A stretch of 64,000 bases of DNA from an uncultured Prevotellaceae bacterium (GCA_900316355.1 ONCQ01000004.1:1-64000), one strand, 5' to 3'; numbered from the stretch's first letter, positions 15,232-23,840 are shown. Notes: generated from the sequence alone by a model not told the origin. Numbers and translations are program-made.

Positions 15232-18200
15232 TTAGTCGTCAAGCATGATGAATGAGGCCCAGTATATGGGGTTAGAGAATCTGGAGTCGGCCCGCATTCT
15301 GTTCTGGGCCTTATGGAATGCTTTCCTGCGTGATGAGCCATTCGCCAGCTCTTCATAAAAAGCAGTCATCATGGTCTGAGTTGCGATGTCATCGACGCTC
15401 CATAAGCTCATTAACAAGGTTCTGGCGCCTGCTTTTTTGAACCCGCGTTGCAATCCGAATACGCCGTCATCTCGCAGCTGTCCCAATCCTGTTTGGCATG
15501 CGGACAACACCACCAGTTGCAGATCACACAGATTCATGGAAGCGATTTCGCGCGCTGTCAGGATGCCGTTCTCCATATTCTCCATCTTGACTGTGTGTTT
15601 CAGCGTGTTGTTGGCTCCCGCCATCAGGAGACCGGCATAACAGAGGCTGTTGTCAGCTTCGTGTCCACTTTCCCCATTCAACCCCAGATACATCAGGTCG
15701 CTTTGATTCTTCTCTACTGTTTCCTCGGATAATGTGAATCCGTGGGTTGCCACATGGAGGAGTCTCACTCCACTGCCGCTGAGCGACTTAAAGGCTTCTT
15801 CGGAACCACGCTCGCGCTCATAGATATCCACATCCACATCCTGCATGAAGAGGATGTCGCTAATCGCATGGGCCTCATTCTCGGTGCCCTCCAGGAATTC
15901 AACAGCTATCAGACCTGCACGCGCCATGGCATCCCGAGTATGGCTTTCTGCCAACGCGAGGTCTTCGCCTCTGTCGGCATTATCTGCCAAATAGGCCGTA
16001 AGGTAGCTGACGGACTGCTCCTTCATGGTGTTGTTTGCAGCGCGGAGTTCATCGGGGGTGGCATCATAGTCCAGCCCGCCAAACACCGCAGCGTGCTTGA
16101 TGAGAACACTTAATGAAGGTGACGAAGTCTGGATGTCCGCAGAGTAGCGTGTATGCTCCTCGACTAATTGCTTTGTTGAGGATACGCGATGCATGGCCAG
16201 ATGGTCTATCATCCGTTGTCCCTCATAATAAAAATACTCTATGCCCAACTGATAGAAGAGTCCTGAAGGCGAGAACCATACTGAATGTATGCCATGGAGG
16301 CATGACATCAGCGGCTCCCACACCAGCCGACCAAGGTACTCGTCGTTGTAAATCTGATTAATACCATTCTGTTGTGTAAGTGCCTGCTGCAAAGGCAGCC
16401 CGTCAAACATAAGGCTGTTTAGTTCGGAGAGATTGAAGAGGTGCACCAATTGTGGCACGCCATTGTCTTTTCGCACGACTAATGCCCAATACGCACGGTC
16501 GCCATTCTGAGTCTCTATATCAAAGAATTCTATTGCGGCTCCATCCGATGGCAGGGATTTAACGACCTGACTGACGTCGATATTCATAGCGGCTGTGAAA
16601 TCGCCGTATTCTTTGCAGCCTCTGATGATTTCGCGCTCCAATCTTGTTGCTTCGCTTTGTAACAAGTCCAGCTCCGCCCGATTCTCCTGGGTCGGTGCAC
16701 GCCAAATGTCTTCTATTTGCTGACGTGTAGCTTCAAGTTCTGAATATTTCTCCTGTAATTCCTCATCAGCTTTGTGTGCCAGCAGCTTGCGGAAGTCCAC
16801 TTCTGAATTCAGGAGTAAGCCCTTGGTGAAGAGCAACGAGTTGTAGGCATCGATTCTCGCGGAGTCGTTGTTTGCCAGAAGACACGCGACATAGGGGGCA
16901 TAGTGGAAGACATAGTTCTTGGTGCCCCAGTAGAGCTCGCGTCCACGGGTTGAAAGATGCGAGAAATTATTACGCACGTGACTCATTTGTTGGGTCATCG
17001 CCTGATGGAATAATTGCTGCCCGGGGATGGTGTCCCCCTTACGGATATGATACACTGCCTGGTTGAACGTCAGCATGACATTGTCTGGGTGTTGCGGACC
17101 CAATATGCGTTGCTGAATAGCCTCGGCCTGAGCACTAAGTGATATGGCAGACTGCAGGCTGTCTCGCGCCGCTTCATACAAAGCCTGATTGGCCAGCACT
17201 TTTGCGAAAAGCGATGTTTCCGTTCGATTGGCAGTCTCGAAGAGCTGGGACGCCCGACGGGAAGCCTGTATCGCCAAGTCGGTTTTCCCCTGGCTGTAAT
17301 AGTACATGGAGAGATTGTTGAGCGCCAGCCCTTTGTCCTCGTTACGTCCGGGAAGGGACTCATATATCATCAGTGCCTGCTGACACGTGTCGATAGCAGC
17401 TTCTGTATCCCCCAGGTGATATAAATAATTGGATATGTCGGACAGGGACGAGGCCACATCAGCCTGCTCTTTGCGATTACGGAAGATCTGTATCGCCTGA
17501 CTTTCCAGGACAATCGCCTGATGGTAGTTGCCATCGGCAGCCATGATAGATGCTCGTTTGCACAATGAGTGAGCATAGTGTGCATCATATTTTGCGTCTT
17601 GCGTGGCCTGAGAGGTCATTTGCACATTGACATTTGCCGCAAGCTCGAGGTTTCCCATCTTGGTGTAGGCTGCGGAGATTTCACTCATGCAATCTAAATA
17701 TCCGGAACCGTTTCTTGTCTGAGTGCGCTCGTATATTTCTGCTGCACGCTGCCATAATGCGATGGCTTCTGCGTAGTTCTCGTTGCGCTTTTCAAAGGAT
17801 GCCGTATTGGACAGAAGACGCGCAAAGTTCAGGCTTTGTGTTTCGTTGTGCTGTTCGTAGATAGCGATGGCCTCATGGGCATATTCTGCTGCTTGGGTAT
17901 AATTGGCGGCATTGGCCAGATGTACAGCCTGATTACTAAGTGCTGAGGCATAGTTCATGCTGCTCTTCTCCAGCACCTTCATTGCCTTCTTGGCAATCTT
18001 AGCTAATTTACTTGCTTTGACCTTCTCACCGGAAAGCGAATAATAAACGATGAGGTTGTTGATGGCATGAGCATAGGCTGGACTTTTCTTGGGTAAGGAG
18101 CGGATAGCCTCCTCGCCCAACGCAACAGCGTGTTGGCGATCGCCTGGCGCGTTGCGTGAGGTGTAATAGCTTGCGAGATTACTTAATGTGATAGCATATT

Positions 18201-18849
18201 GTTCGTGCTTCTTCCCATAACGCTTGGCATAAATCTCCAAAGCTTTTTCGCCTTGCTTGATGGCTTCGTCGTAATGCCCTTGTTGATTGTGGATGGCCGC
18301 AATCAGATTATAGGTCTCCGCTGCATGGACATAATCAATATACTCTCCGTGAATCCTGATATCAATCACCCTGTACAGTGAATCCAATGCAGCCTGGATG
18401 TTACCGCTTCGCTGGAGACTCAGGGCTTTCTGTGTGAGGGCAACAGAATATTTATAGGTTTTTCGCAGGTCCGGCGTAACACATCCTTGCAGATACTCGT
18501 TGAATAACGCTTCAGCTTCCGGCTTATTCTGCTTCAAGGCCGTTTCAGCCGAGCTGTAGATAGACTTCAGGCGATGTTCCAGACTGACATAAGCCTTGCT
18601 GCGCTGTTGCTGGATTTGAGCATATAACGTAGATTGTCTAACTGCAACGGGAGCATGCTTCAGATAATAGTCCAATGACACGTATGCATCTGCATATTCT
18701 CCCTTTTGCAGTAATTCCAAGCCTCTCTCCCGATAGTATTCCGGATTGTGTGGCTTGTTTTGTGCACAAATGTTCAGATTACACAATAATGCAATAGTAA
18801 ACAAGCCTATGGACAATAGGCTACTCATCGGAAGTCTGGCGTATCTCAT
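15232..18849 (-). CDS. Secreted TPR protein with C-terminal CHAT (caspase-like) protease domain
   Basis: A 1205-residue protein. A signal peptide is visible (about 1-30, 'LCNLNICA/QNK'), so the protein is probably periplasmic. Residues about 35-640 are tetratricopeptide repeats ('ALDSLYRVIDIR', 'EAIKQGEKALEIYAKRYG', 'EAIALWQRAAEIYERTQ'), followed by a coiled coil (about 690-745). Residues about 870-1205 form a CHAT domain with the dyad His1036 in HVATHGF and Cys1118 in 'VVLSACQTGLGQ', ending 'NPIYWASFIMLDD'. CHAT proteases (separase/caspase clan CD) cleave partner proteins. It is the last gene of an operon, 21 nt after the FecR-like gene. No gasdermin-like substrate gene is visible here. Confidence 0.88.
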   Translation of the reverse strand: MRYARLPMSSLLSIGLFTIALLCNLNICAQNKPHNPEYYRERGLELLQKGEYADAYVSLDYYLKHAPVAVRQSTLYAQIQQQRSKAYVSLEHRLKSIYSSAETALKQNKPEAEALFNEYLQGCVTPDLRKTYKYSVALTQKALSLQRSGNIQAALDSLYRVIDIRIHGEYIDYVHAAETYNLIAAIHNQQGHYDEAIKQGEKALEIYAKRYGKKHEQYAITLSNLASYYTSRNAPGDRQHAVALGEEAIRSLPKKSPAYAHAINNLIVYYSLSGEKVKASKLAKIAKKAMKVLEKSSMNYASALSNQAVHLANAANYTQAAEYAHEAIAIYEQHNETQSLNFARLLSNTASFEKRNENYAEAIALWQRAAEIYERTQTRNGSGYLDCMSEISAAYTKMGNLELAANVNVQMTSQATQDAKYDAHYAHSLCKRASIMAADGNYHQAIVLESQAIQIFRNRKEQADVASSLSDISNYLYHLGDTEAAIDTCQQALMIYESLPGRNEDKGLALNNLSMYYYSQGKTDLAIQASRRASQLFETANRTETSLFAKVLANQALYEAARDSLQSAISLSAQAEAIQQRILGPQHPDNVMLTFNQAVYHIRKGDTIPGQQLFHQAMTQQMSHVRNNFSHLSTRGRELYWGTKNYVFHYAPYVACLLANNDSARIDAYNSLLFTKGLLLNSEVDFRKLLAHKADEELQEKYSELEATRQQIEDIWRAPTQENRAELDLLQSEATRLEREIIRGCKEYGDFTAAMNIDVSQVVKSLPSDGAAIEFFDIETQNGDRAYWALVVRKDNGVPQLVHLFNLSELNSLMFDGLPLQQALTQQNGINQIYNDEYLGRLVWEPLMSCLHGIHSVWFSPSGLFYQLGIEYFYYEGQRMIDHLAMHRVSSTKQLVEEHTRYSADIQTSSPSLSVLIKHAAVFGGLDYDATPDELRAANNTMKEQSVSYLTAYLADNADRGEDLALAESHTRDAMARAGLIAVEFLEGTENEAHAISDILFMQDVDVDIYERERGSEEAFKSLSGSGVRLLHVATHGFTLSEETVEKNQSDLMYLGLNGESGHEADNSLCYAGLLMAGANNTLKHTVKMENMENGILTAREIASMNLCDLQLVVLSACQTGLGQLRDDGVFGLQRGFKKAGARTLLMSLWSVDDIATQTMMTAFYEELANGSSRRKAFHKAQNRMRADSRFSNPIYWASFIMLDD

Positions 18850-18870
18850 GTCGGGCCTTTCACGCTTAAA

Positions 18871-19386
18871 TTAGTGTATGCTATCTGTCCGGATCACAGA
18901 CAGGCTATCTATAGTCGTGTAAAGACTATCTACGGATTTCAGCGACATCGTCACAGAGTCGTTGTCAAGTCCGCTCTTACGGAAGACCGTGGCCTCATTA
19001 TCCTCCAGAGCACCGGAATCATCCTTTCGTCCGTGGAATGCTTGTTTCAGAAGGTAATTCATGTATTTTGAGGTGATGGTTTTCACACAACTCTCTTCGT
19101 TTTGCTTAATATAGTTCATGAAGGCTCCTGTGTAGGCTCCTTTGATTGTATAACGCAAGTTTGCGGAAGGCAGGATGGCTATCATGGTCATGCCAGGCTT
19201 AAGGGCAATGATATCACGGCCTGATAATGTAGAACCCTGTGTGATTGCAATGCGTTTCTTCCCTTGCTGAATATATGCTCCATTATCGGAGATGGACGAA
19301 ATGACATACTTCTCCGTAGGCTTGTTTTGTGCAAAAGACATCAGAGAGAAGGAAAGAAGAATGAGTAATTGAAAAAGGTTTTTCAT
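18871..19386 (-). CDS. Secreted FecR-like small protein
   Basis: A 171-residue protein with a signal peptide (about 1-20, 'SLMSFA/QNK'). The body 'RIAITQGSTLSGRDIIALK' then 'GMTMIAI', and a lipid- or peptide-exposed 'YTGAFMNYIKQNEE', suggests the beta-strand pattern of FecR-like domains (G..l..GD.i.l..g..v.l). The C-terminal 50 residues are Ser/Asp-rich. I do not know a named family. Its place between CHASE2 and CHAT genes recalls cyanobacterial clusters where FecR-domain, CHASE2 and CHAT genes occur together. Spacing is 39 nt from CHASE2 and 21 nt to CHAT. Confidence 0.6.
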   Translation of the reverse strand: MKNLFQLLILLSFSLMSFAQNKPTEKYVISSISDNGAYIQQGKKRIAITQGSTLSGRDIIALKPGMTMIAILPSANLRYTIKGAYTGAFMNYIKQNEESCVKTITSKYMNYLLKQAFHGRKDDSGALEDNEATVFRKSGLDNDSVTMSLKSVDSLYTTIDSLSVIRTDSIH

Positions 19387-19425
19387 ATATCTATTCTATA
19401 TAAGTATAATAATCTTGTCTTACGT

Positions 19426-20637
19426 TTAGGCGACATCGGTATAATACATCGAACGTTTCAACCATTGCCAATTCACCATCCTGGCAACAATGCGAATGAT
19501 GAGTTCATAGATCTCGCGTGCATTGTCCAAGAGCGCGATGCCCATAATGGCCCATGCTGTGTTGAAGTAGATATTCCAATGGAAAAAGAGGACGAAACAA
19601 GCCCCCACCAACAATATCATGGAAATCATAGAGATAATGCTTGCAGCCATACCGCTATTACCCAAATATTGGCGCATGGATGACGGAGATTCCTTAAGAA
19701 AGTTGGTAACGCCTTGTTGTAGAACCTGTATCAACCAGACGAGAGCCATGGTTAACATCAGGGATATCCAGAGAGGGAACTCTATCGGCAAGCGACGCTG
19801 TACAAGAGTCTGAACGGCATAGGCCAGAATTTCCACCCCGGGAATCTTACCAATAGGAGTGTAATGCTGGTCACGAATATCGTGCATGGCACCCAACAGG
19901 ACAATGTGGCTGCGGATAAGGTGGGCGTAGGCTGCTATGCTGTCAGCTGGCACGACGGGGAAATAGGTTGAGGTGTAGCAAATGTTACAGTCTCGGGACT
20001 GTGTAATGATAGAAGAATCATTGGTCGCAGCCAATGCCACCTGAGCAGTCAGGGAATATTCAGTCTTGCCGGCGGCCTGACGGCTCAAACCCAGTGTGCG
20101 GATGGTTCCGCCGTTCGTGTCGCGTTGGACATTGATAAAGCCTTCATGCTCTACGTCAACGACTTCTGTGAAAAATGAATGATAAGAACGCTCAAACTGT
20201 CCCTCGTCGCTGTTCCAATGCGTCAGTTTATAAGCCCACACGGTAGGAGACACGGTGCTGCAGACGCTTTCGATTAAACGCTCATTCCCAATGCTATCAT
20301 TCCTGATGCCGTCAAAGACTATATCTATACCCATCACAGAGGGCTCCAAGGACTGTATCTCATCAATGATTTCTGCAAGATGACCGCGGTCAAACTCCTC
20401 CGTCATATCGACAATCGTAACTAATTCGCTCGTGTCGCGCGAGGCACCCGTATTCGAAATCTCATAGAAAACATCTGTCATGCGAAAATTATCAATCGTG
20501 CGGGCTACAGGATTCAGGAATGAGATGTTGAAGGCCAGCGTGATGATAATTTGCATTATCACAAATGTGATGATAACTATTCCAATATGGTCATAATGGA
20601 ATATAAACCGACAGAACTCAAGAATCTTCGATTTCAT
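19426..20637 (-). CDS. CHASE2-domain membrane sensor without an output domain
   Basis: A 403-residue protein. One transmembrane segment at 18-38 is followed by a periplasmic CHASE2 domain (about 60-290) with the family's 'VMGIDIVFDG' motif, 'HIVLLGAMHDIRDQHYTP' and 'GKIPGVEILAYAVQTL'. Three further membrane segments (about 290-310 and 335-385) and a short positively charged tail ('LIIRIVARMVNWQW') come after. CHASE2 proteins normally end in a kinase, cyclase or phosphatase; none is present, so output must go through another protein. It lies between the OmpA-like gene (66-nt gap with a hairpin) and the FecR-like gene. Confidence 0.85.
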   Translation of the reverse strand: MKSKILEFCRFIFHYDHIGIVIITFVIMQIIITLAFNISFLNPVARTIDNFRMTDVFYEISNTGASRDTSELVTIVDMTEEFDRGHLAEIIDEIQSLEPSVMGIDIVFDGIRNDSIGNERLIESVCSTVSPTVWAYKLTHWNSDEGQFERSYHSFFTEVVDVEHEGFINVQRDTNGGTIRTLGLSRQAAGKTEYSLTAQVALAATNDSSIITQSRDCNICYTSTYFPVVPADSIAAYAHLIRSHIVLLGAMHDIRDQHYTPIGKIPGVEILAYAVQTLVQRRLPIEFPLWISLMLTMALVWLIQVLQQGVTNFLKESPSSMRQYLGNSGMAASIISMISMILLVGACFVLFFHWNIYFNTAWAIMGIALLDNAREIYELIIRIVARMVNWQWLKRSMYYTDVA

Positions 20638-20646
20638 CGTTTGAAA

Positions 20647-20680
20647 CGATTGCTGTCCACGTACTCGCAGACAGCAATCG
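20647..20680 (-). terminator. Hairpin between the OmpA-like and CHASE2 genes
   Basis: A perfect 11-bp stem, CGATTGCTGTC (20647-20657) with its complement (20670-20680). On the minus strand it is followed only by TTTC. It could reduce read-through, making the OmpA-like product more abundant than the downstream proteins. Confidence 0.6.
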
Positions 20681-20703
20681 CAAAAAAAGATAAGTCAAAA
20701 AAA

Positions 20704-21828
20704 CTATTTCTCAGTAGCAAGGACGATGGCTACACGGCTCTTCTCATTGTCGCCGTAAGGCATCACCTTATCACCCTTAGACTCAACGGTCAGGCGACTG
20801 GCATCAATGCCAGCATCTGTAATAGCCTTGGCAACAGCCTCGGCACGGTTCAAGGCATAACGTGCGTTCAGAACGGGATTACCCGTTCCTGCATCTGCAT
20901 GACCGGTAATCGTGGCCACAGCCGTCGGGTGAGACTCCAGCCAGCTAATCACCTCACGAATCTTAGCGGCCTCAGACTTACGTATTTCACTGCTTGCTAT
21001 CATGAAGAAGATGTCCTTCTGCATCGTCTCAACGGTCTTGACAGGAGGTGCGACTTCTTTCTTTTCAGTATCGGGAACAACCAGCAGAGCAGCAGCAGAT
21101 TCGGCACTGTTGTCACCCACATATTCCTCTATCGGTGCCACCACAACTGGCGCAGTATGAACGCGCTTGCCAAACCCAAATTTATAAGCCAGACCTAACT
21201 GAGCGGTCAATTGCCAATCATCTTTTGCATGGTAGTAGCTATTAAATTTGTCTCGGAGATTATTGGCACTTACTTCCAAGTTAATGCTCCAATGCTTGCT
21301 GATATTATAGTCTAACATAGCGCCCAAACGAAAATTATGACTCAGCAGATTGTCTTCCCAGGCAAAGGGCGTGGAATGATTGCTCTTTACTAAGTCATCG
21401 TTGTCCCAAGCGTATGTCAGGCCCACGCCACCTATGAGATAGACATTGAGCGGGTAGTAATCTTCATGTCCAAATAGCGTACAAAGATTTAGTAACAAAT
21501 CCAAATCGCTTGTTACATATTTGAAGTTATATTTGAAGTCGTTGTCATTGTCTGTCTCGAAACCGCCTTTGTTCCATAAACCGTTAACATGTATGCGGGC
21601 TCCTACAGACGGAACGAAAAAGGCACCAAATGACACGGATGCAGTGGGAGTTATCAACTTGAGTGGTGATATATCAGCAAAAGTCGTTTGAACTCCTCCT
21701 TGCAATCCCACAAACATATAGGGCGTGGGCTTATAATCAATCCGATCTGCGGCACTTTGGGCTTTTGTCGCTGTACAAACGACTTGCAGCAAAAGTAATG
21801 ATACAAAATAAAGTTTAATTCTTGACAT
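20704..21828 (-). CDS. OmpA-family outer-membrane protein
   Basis: A 374-residue protein with a signal peptide (about 1-23, 'CTATKA/QSA'). Residues 35-215 are alternating-strand beta-barrel sequence ('YMFVGLQGGVQTTF', 'LNVYLIGGVGLTYAW', 'LGLAYKFGFG'). A Pro/Glu linker (220-265) leads to a C-terminal OmpA peptidoglycan-binding domain (about 270-374, 'ATITGHADAGTGNPVLN', 'RAEAVAKAITDAGID', 'DNEKSRVAIVLA'). It ties the outer membrane to the cell wall. First gene of the CHASE2/CHAT operon, with a -7 element at 21869-21876. Confidence 0.85.
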   Translation of the reverse strand: MSRIKLYFVSLLLLQVVCTATKAQSAADRIDYKPTPYMFVGLQGGVQTTFADISPLKLITPTASVSFGAFFVPSVGARIHVNGLWNKGGFETDNDNDFKYNFKYVTSDLDLLLNLCTLFGHEDYYPLNVYLIGGVGLTYAWDNDDLVKSNHSTPFAWEDNLLSHNFRLGAMLDYNISKHWSINLEVSANNLRDKFNSYYHAKDDWQLTAQLGLAYKFGFGKRVHTAPVVVAPIEEYVGDNSAESAAALLVVPDTEKKEVAPPVKTVETMQKDIFFMIASSEIRKSEAAKIREVISWLESHPTAVATITGHADAGTGNPVLNARYALNRAEAVAKAITDAGIDASRLTVESKGDKVMPYGDNEKSRVAIVLATEK

Positions 21829-21868
21829 AAAAGGAAGTTTAATTGAGGTTATTTAGTTTCTTTGGCGT

Positions 21869-21890
21869 CAAAGGTAAACATTTGTTTACA
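21869..21890 (-). promoter_or_regulatory. -7 element and adjacent palindrome for the OmpA/CHASE2/CHAT operon
   Basis: TACCTTTG on the minus strand (21869-21876) abuts a GTAAAC-ATTT-GTTTAC palindrome (21874-21889) that covers the -10 to -25 region. The palindrome could be a regulator binding site. No TTTG lies at the optimal -33 spacing. Confidence 0.5.
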
Positions 21891-21968
21891 AACAGACTCT
21901 CCTCACGATGTTAAACAGTGTTAATTACCATGTTTTTAAGCTCTAAGGGTGATTTCATGTTAAGTATC

Positions 21969-22000
21969 TTTTGCGGGCTTATCCTTAATCTCTACCTTTG
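21969..22000 (+). promoter_or_regulatory. Promoter of radA
   Basis: TTTTG (21969-21973), a 19-bp spacer, and TACCTTTG (21993-22000), 22 nt before the start codon at 22023. Confidence 0.75.
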
Positions 22001-22022
22001 CAACATCATTAACGAAGGCGAT

Positions 22023-23465
22023 ATGGCAAAAGAGAAGACGATGTACGTCTGCGACAACTGCGGACAGGAGAGCAGCAAGTGGATTGGCAAGTGCCCGTCG
22101 TGCGGGCAGTGGAATACGTTCAAGGAGTTTAAAACAGGACCCACCCCTAACGCCTCCCGTCAGGGAGGGGGACGGCTGGCGCTGTCTTCACAGGCTGCCT
22201 CTCGCCCTATCCCACTCTCCGACATCAGGGCGGAGGAGGAGCCGCGCATGGATATGCGCGACGAGGAGCTGAACCGCGTGCTGGGCGGAGGTCTGGTGCC
22301 GGGAAGCCTGGTGCTGCTGGGCGGCGAGCCGGGCATCGGCAAGAGCACGCTGGTGCTGCAGACGATCCTGCGACTCACGGACAAGAAGGTGCTGTATATC
22401 AGCGGCGAGGAGAGCGCACGGCAGCTGAAGCTGAGGGCGGACAGACTGTCACCCTCAAATCAGCCCGCGGCTGATTTGAAGGTCGTCTGCGACACCTCGC
22501 TGGAGAATATCTTCCAGCATATCGAGACGGAGAAGCCGGACATCGTCATCATCGACTCCATCCAGACCATCGCCTCCGAGGCCGTGGAGTCGTCGCCGGG
22601 CTCGCTCTCGCAGATCCGCGAGTGCGCCGCCGCGCTCCTGAAATTCGTCAAAGGAGCTAACACCCCCCTTTCCCACGGGGGAGGGGGGGGGGGAGAGGCC
22701 GAGGCCCTTGTGGCTCCCTCTATCATCCTCATCGGACATATCACCAAGGAGGGCACGCTGGCAGGCCCCAAGGTGCTGGAGCATATCGTGGACACGGTGC
22801 TGCAGTTCGAGGGCGACCAGCACTACCTCTACCGCATCCTGCGCTCGCAGAAGAACCGCTTCGGCAGCACGTCGGAGCTGGGCATCTATGAGATGCGGCA
22901 GGACGGCCTGCGCCCCGTCGCCAACCCCAGCGAGCTGCTGCTGACGGACAACCAGGACGGCCTCAGCGGCATCGCCATCGCCGCCGCCATCGAGGGCGTG
23001 CGACCCTTCCTCATCGAGACGCAGGCGCTCGTCAGCACGGCGGCCTACGGTACGGCGCAGCGCTCGGCCAACGGCTTCGACTACCGGCGGCTGAACATGC
23101 TGCTGGCGGTGTTGGAGAAGCGCGTGGGCTTCAAGCTGGCGCAGAAGGATGTGTTCCTGAATATCGCGGGCGGCCTGCGCGTGACGGACCCCGCCATCGA
23201 CCTGGGCGTCATCGCCGCCATCCTGTCCTCGAATGTCGATACGGCCATCGAGCATGACACGTGTCTGTGCGGCGAGGTGGGCCTCTCGGGCGAGATACGT
23301 CCAGTGAGCCGCATCGAGCAGCGCATCGCCGAGGCGCAGAAGCTTGGTTTCCAGCGCATCCTCATCCCGGCGGCGAACCTCAAGGCCGTGAACCCTCACG
23401 ACTACAGCATCGCCATCGAGCCCTGCCGCCGCGTGGAAGATGCCTTCCGCGCCCTCTTCGGCTGA
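22023..23465 (+). CDS. radA: DNA repair protein RadA
   Basis: A 480-residue branch-migration ATPase of recombinational repair. A zinc finger (CDNCGQESSKWIGKCPSCG), Walker A GGEPGIGKST, the RadA motif KNRFGS ('SQKNRFGSTSELGIYEM') and a C-terminal Lon-like domain ('GGLRVTDPAIDLGV') are all present. The start at 22023 follows the promoter; an upstream ATG (21918) lies before it and is rejected. Three stretches are foreign to the family: 'TPNASRQGGG' (from about 22140), 'SNQPAADLK' (palindrome 22456-22480) and 'ANTPLSHGGGGGGEAEAL' (about 22658-22710, before the 'SIILIGHITKEG' strand). All are in frame and look like inserted dispersed repeats. Confidence 0.95.
   Translation: MAKEKTMYVCDNCGQESSKWIGKCPSCGQWNTFKEFKTGPTPNASRQGGGRLALSSQAASRPIPLSDIRAEEEPRMDMRDEELNRVLGGGLVPGSLVLLGGEPGIGKSTLVLQTILRLTDKKVLYISGEESARQLKLRADRLSPSNQPAADLKVVCDTSLENIFQHIETEKPDIVIIDSIQTIASEAVESSPGSLSQIRECAAALLKFVKGANTPLSHGGGGGGEAEALVAPSIILIGHITKEGTLAGPKVLEHIVDTVLQFEGDQHYLYRILRSQKNRFGSTSELGIYEMRQDGLRPVANPSELLLTDNQDGLSGIAIAAAIEGVRPFLIETQALVSTAAYGTAQRSANGFDYRRLNMLLAVLEKRVGFKLAQKDVFLNIAGGLRVTDPAIDLGVIAAILSSNVDTAIEHDTCLCGEVGLSGEIRPVSRIEQRIAEAQKLGFQRILIPAANLKAVNPHDYSIAIEPCRRVEDAFRALFG
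22138..22172. repeat. Palindromic repeat inserted in radA (1)
   Basis: CCCACCCCTAACGCCTCCCG followed by TCAGGGAGGGGG, a CCTCCC/GGGAGG inverted unit like those at 36437-36475 and 55950-55990, read in frame as a Pro/Gly-rich linker after the zinc finger. Confidence 0.7.
22456..22480. repeat. Perfect palindrome inside radA (2)
   Basis: TCAAATCAGCC, CGC, GGCTGATTTGA: an 11-bp inverted repeat in the coding region between the Walker A domain and 'VVCDTSLENIF'. Confidence 0.8.
22658..22710. repeat. GC-rich repeat inserted in radA (3)
   Basis: Contains CCCCCCTTTCCCACGGGGGA followed by a run of G. In frame it encodes a Gly6-containing segment just before a core beta-strand of the ATPase domain. The run of ten G at 22683-22692 is a slippage hotspot. 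Confidence 0.7.
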
Positions 23466-23525
23466 GAGATGCCTCTGGCTGTCAAGTGCGCGCCCCGCAG
23501 CAGCACAGCGCCATTCCATCACACA

Positions 23526-23559
23526 GCGGCCTGCCACATCCCATGATGTCGCAGGCCGC
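23526..23559 (+). terminator. Terminator after radA
   Basis: GCGGCCTGC (23526-23534) pairs with GCAGGCCGC (23551-23559), extended by ACATC/GATGT, then TTGCTTCTTTC. It lies 60 nt after the radA stop. Confidence 0.65.
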
Positions 23560-23583
23560 TTGCTTCTTTCTTGCTGGTTCTGT

Positions 23584-23757
23584 TCAGTTATTCCAGATGT
23601 CCGACCATGAGGCCTTCTCCTCTTTGGTGAAGCCGATGTCGCTGGTGTTGCTGATCTTATTGCTGCTGTCAAACACCTGCATGGACGGGGTGGTTAATAT
23701 CGTATCTTCCACGATAGCCGTGGTGTATAAACACGGTGAATTGTATTTCTTTTTCAT
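23584..23757 (-). CDS. Small Trp-ending peptide, family member 2
   Basis: A 57-residue protein starting MKKKYNSPCLYTTAIVEDT and ending 'KASWSDIWNN'. An in-frame upstream ATG (23772) lies in a repeat and is less likely. It has the same layout as the peptide at 8535-8699: MKK-x-Y, Pro at position 8, a short hydrophobic strand, a polar middle and a W-x2-IWN end. It is the last gene of the mucin-degradation operon, 83 nt after the M60 gene, on the same strand. There is no signal peptide; the function is unknown. Confidence 0.62.
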   Translation of the reverse strand: MKKKYNSPCLYTTAIVEDTILTTPSMQVFDSSNKISNTSDIGFTKEEKASWSDIWNN

Positions 23758-23762
23758 AGGAC

Positions 23763-23812
23763 TCACCCCCATCCCCTCTCTAATCAGCGAGGGGCGTAGA
23801 TACTTCTACGAT
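23763..23812. repeat. Palindromic GC-rich dispersed repeat
   Basis: CCCCCATCCCCTCTCTAATC then AGCGAGGGG and a GTAGA-TACTT-CTAC small hairpin, in the gap between the M60 gene and the small peptide gene. Confidence 0.55.
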
Positions 23813-23840
23813 TGGGGGATTTATTTTTTCAATGTTAATT

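Noticed and set aside
15232..18849. Type III-E CRISPR-type (TPR-CHAT/Craspase) system
   Set aside because: The TPR-CHAT architecture is similar, but the protein has a signal peptide and there is no gRAMP/Cas7-11 gene or CRISPR array.
21918..22022. Upstream ATG for radA at 21918
   Set aside because: It lies before the consensus promoter, and the added residues have no counterpart in RadA, which begins just before the zinc finger.
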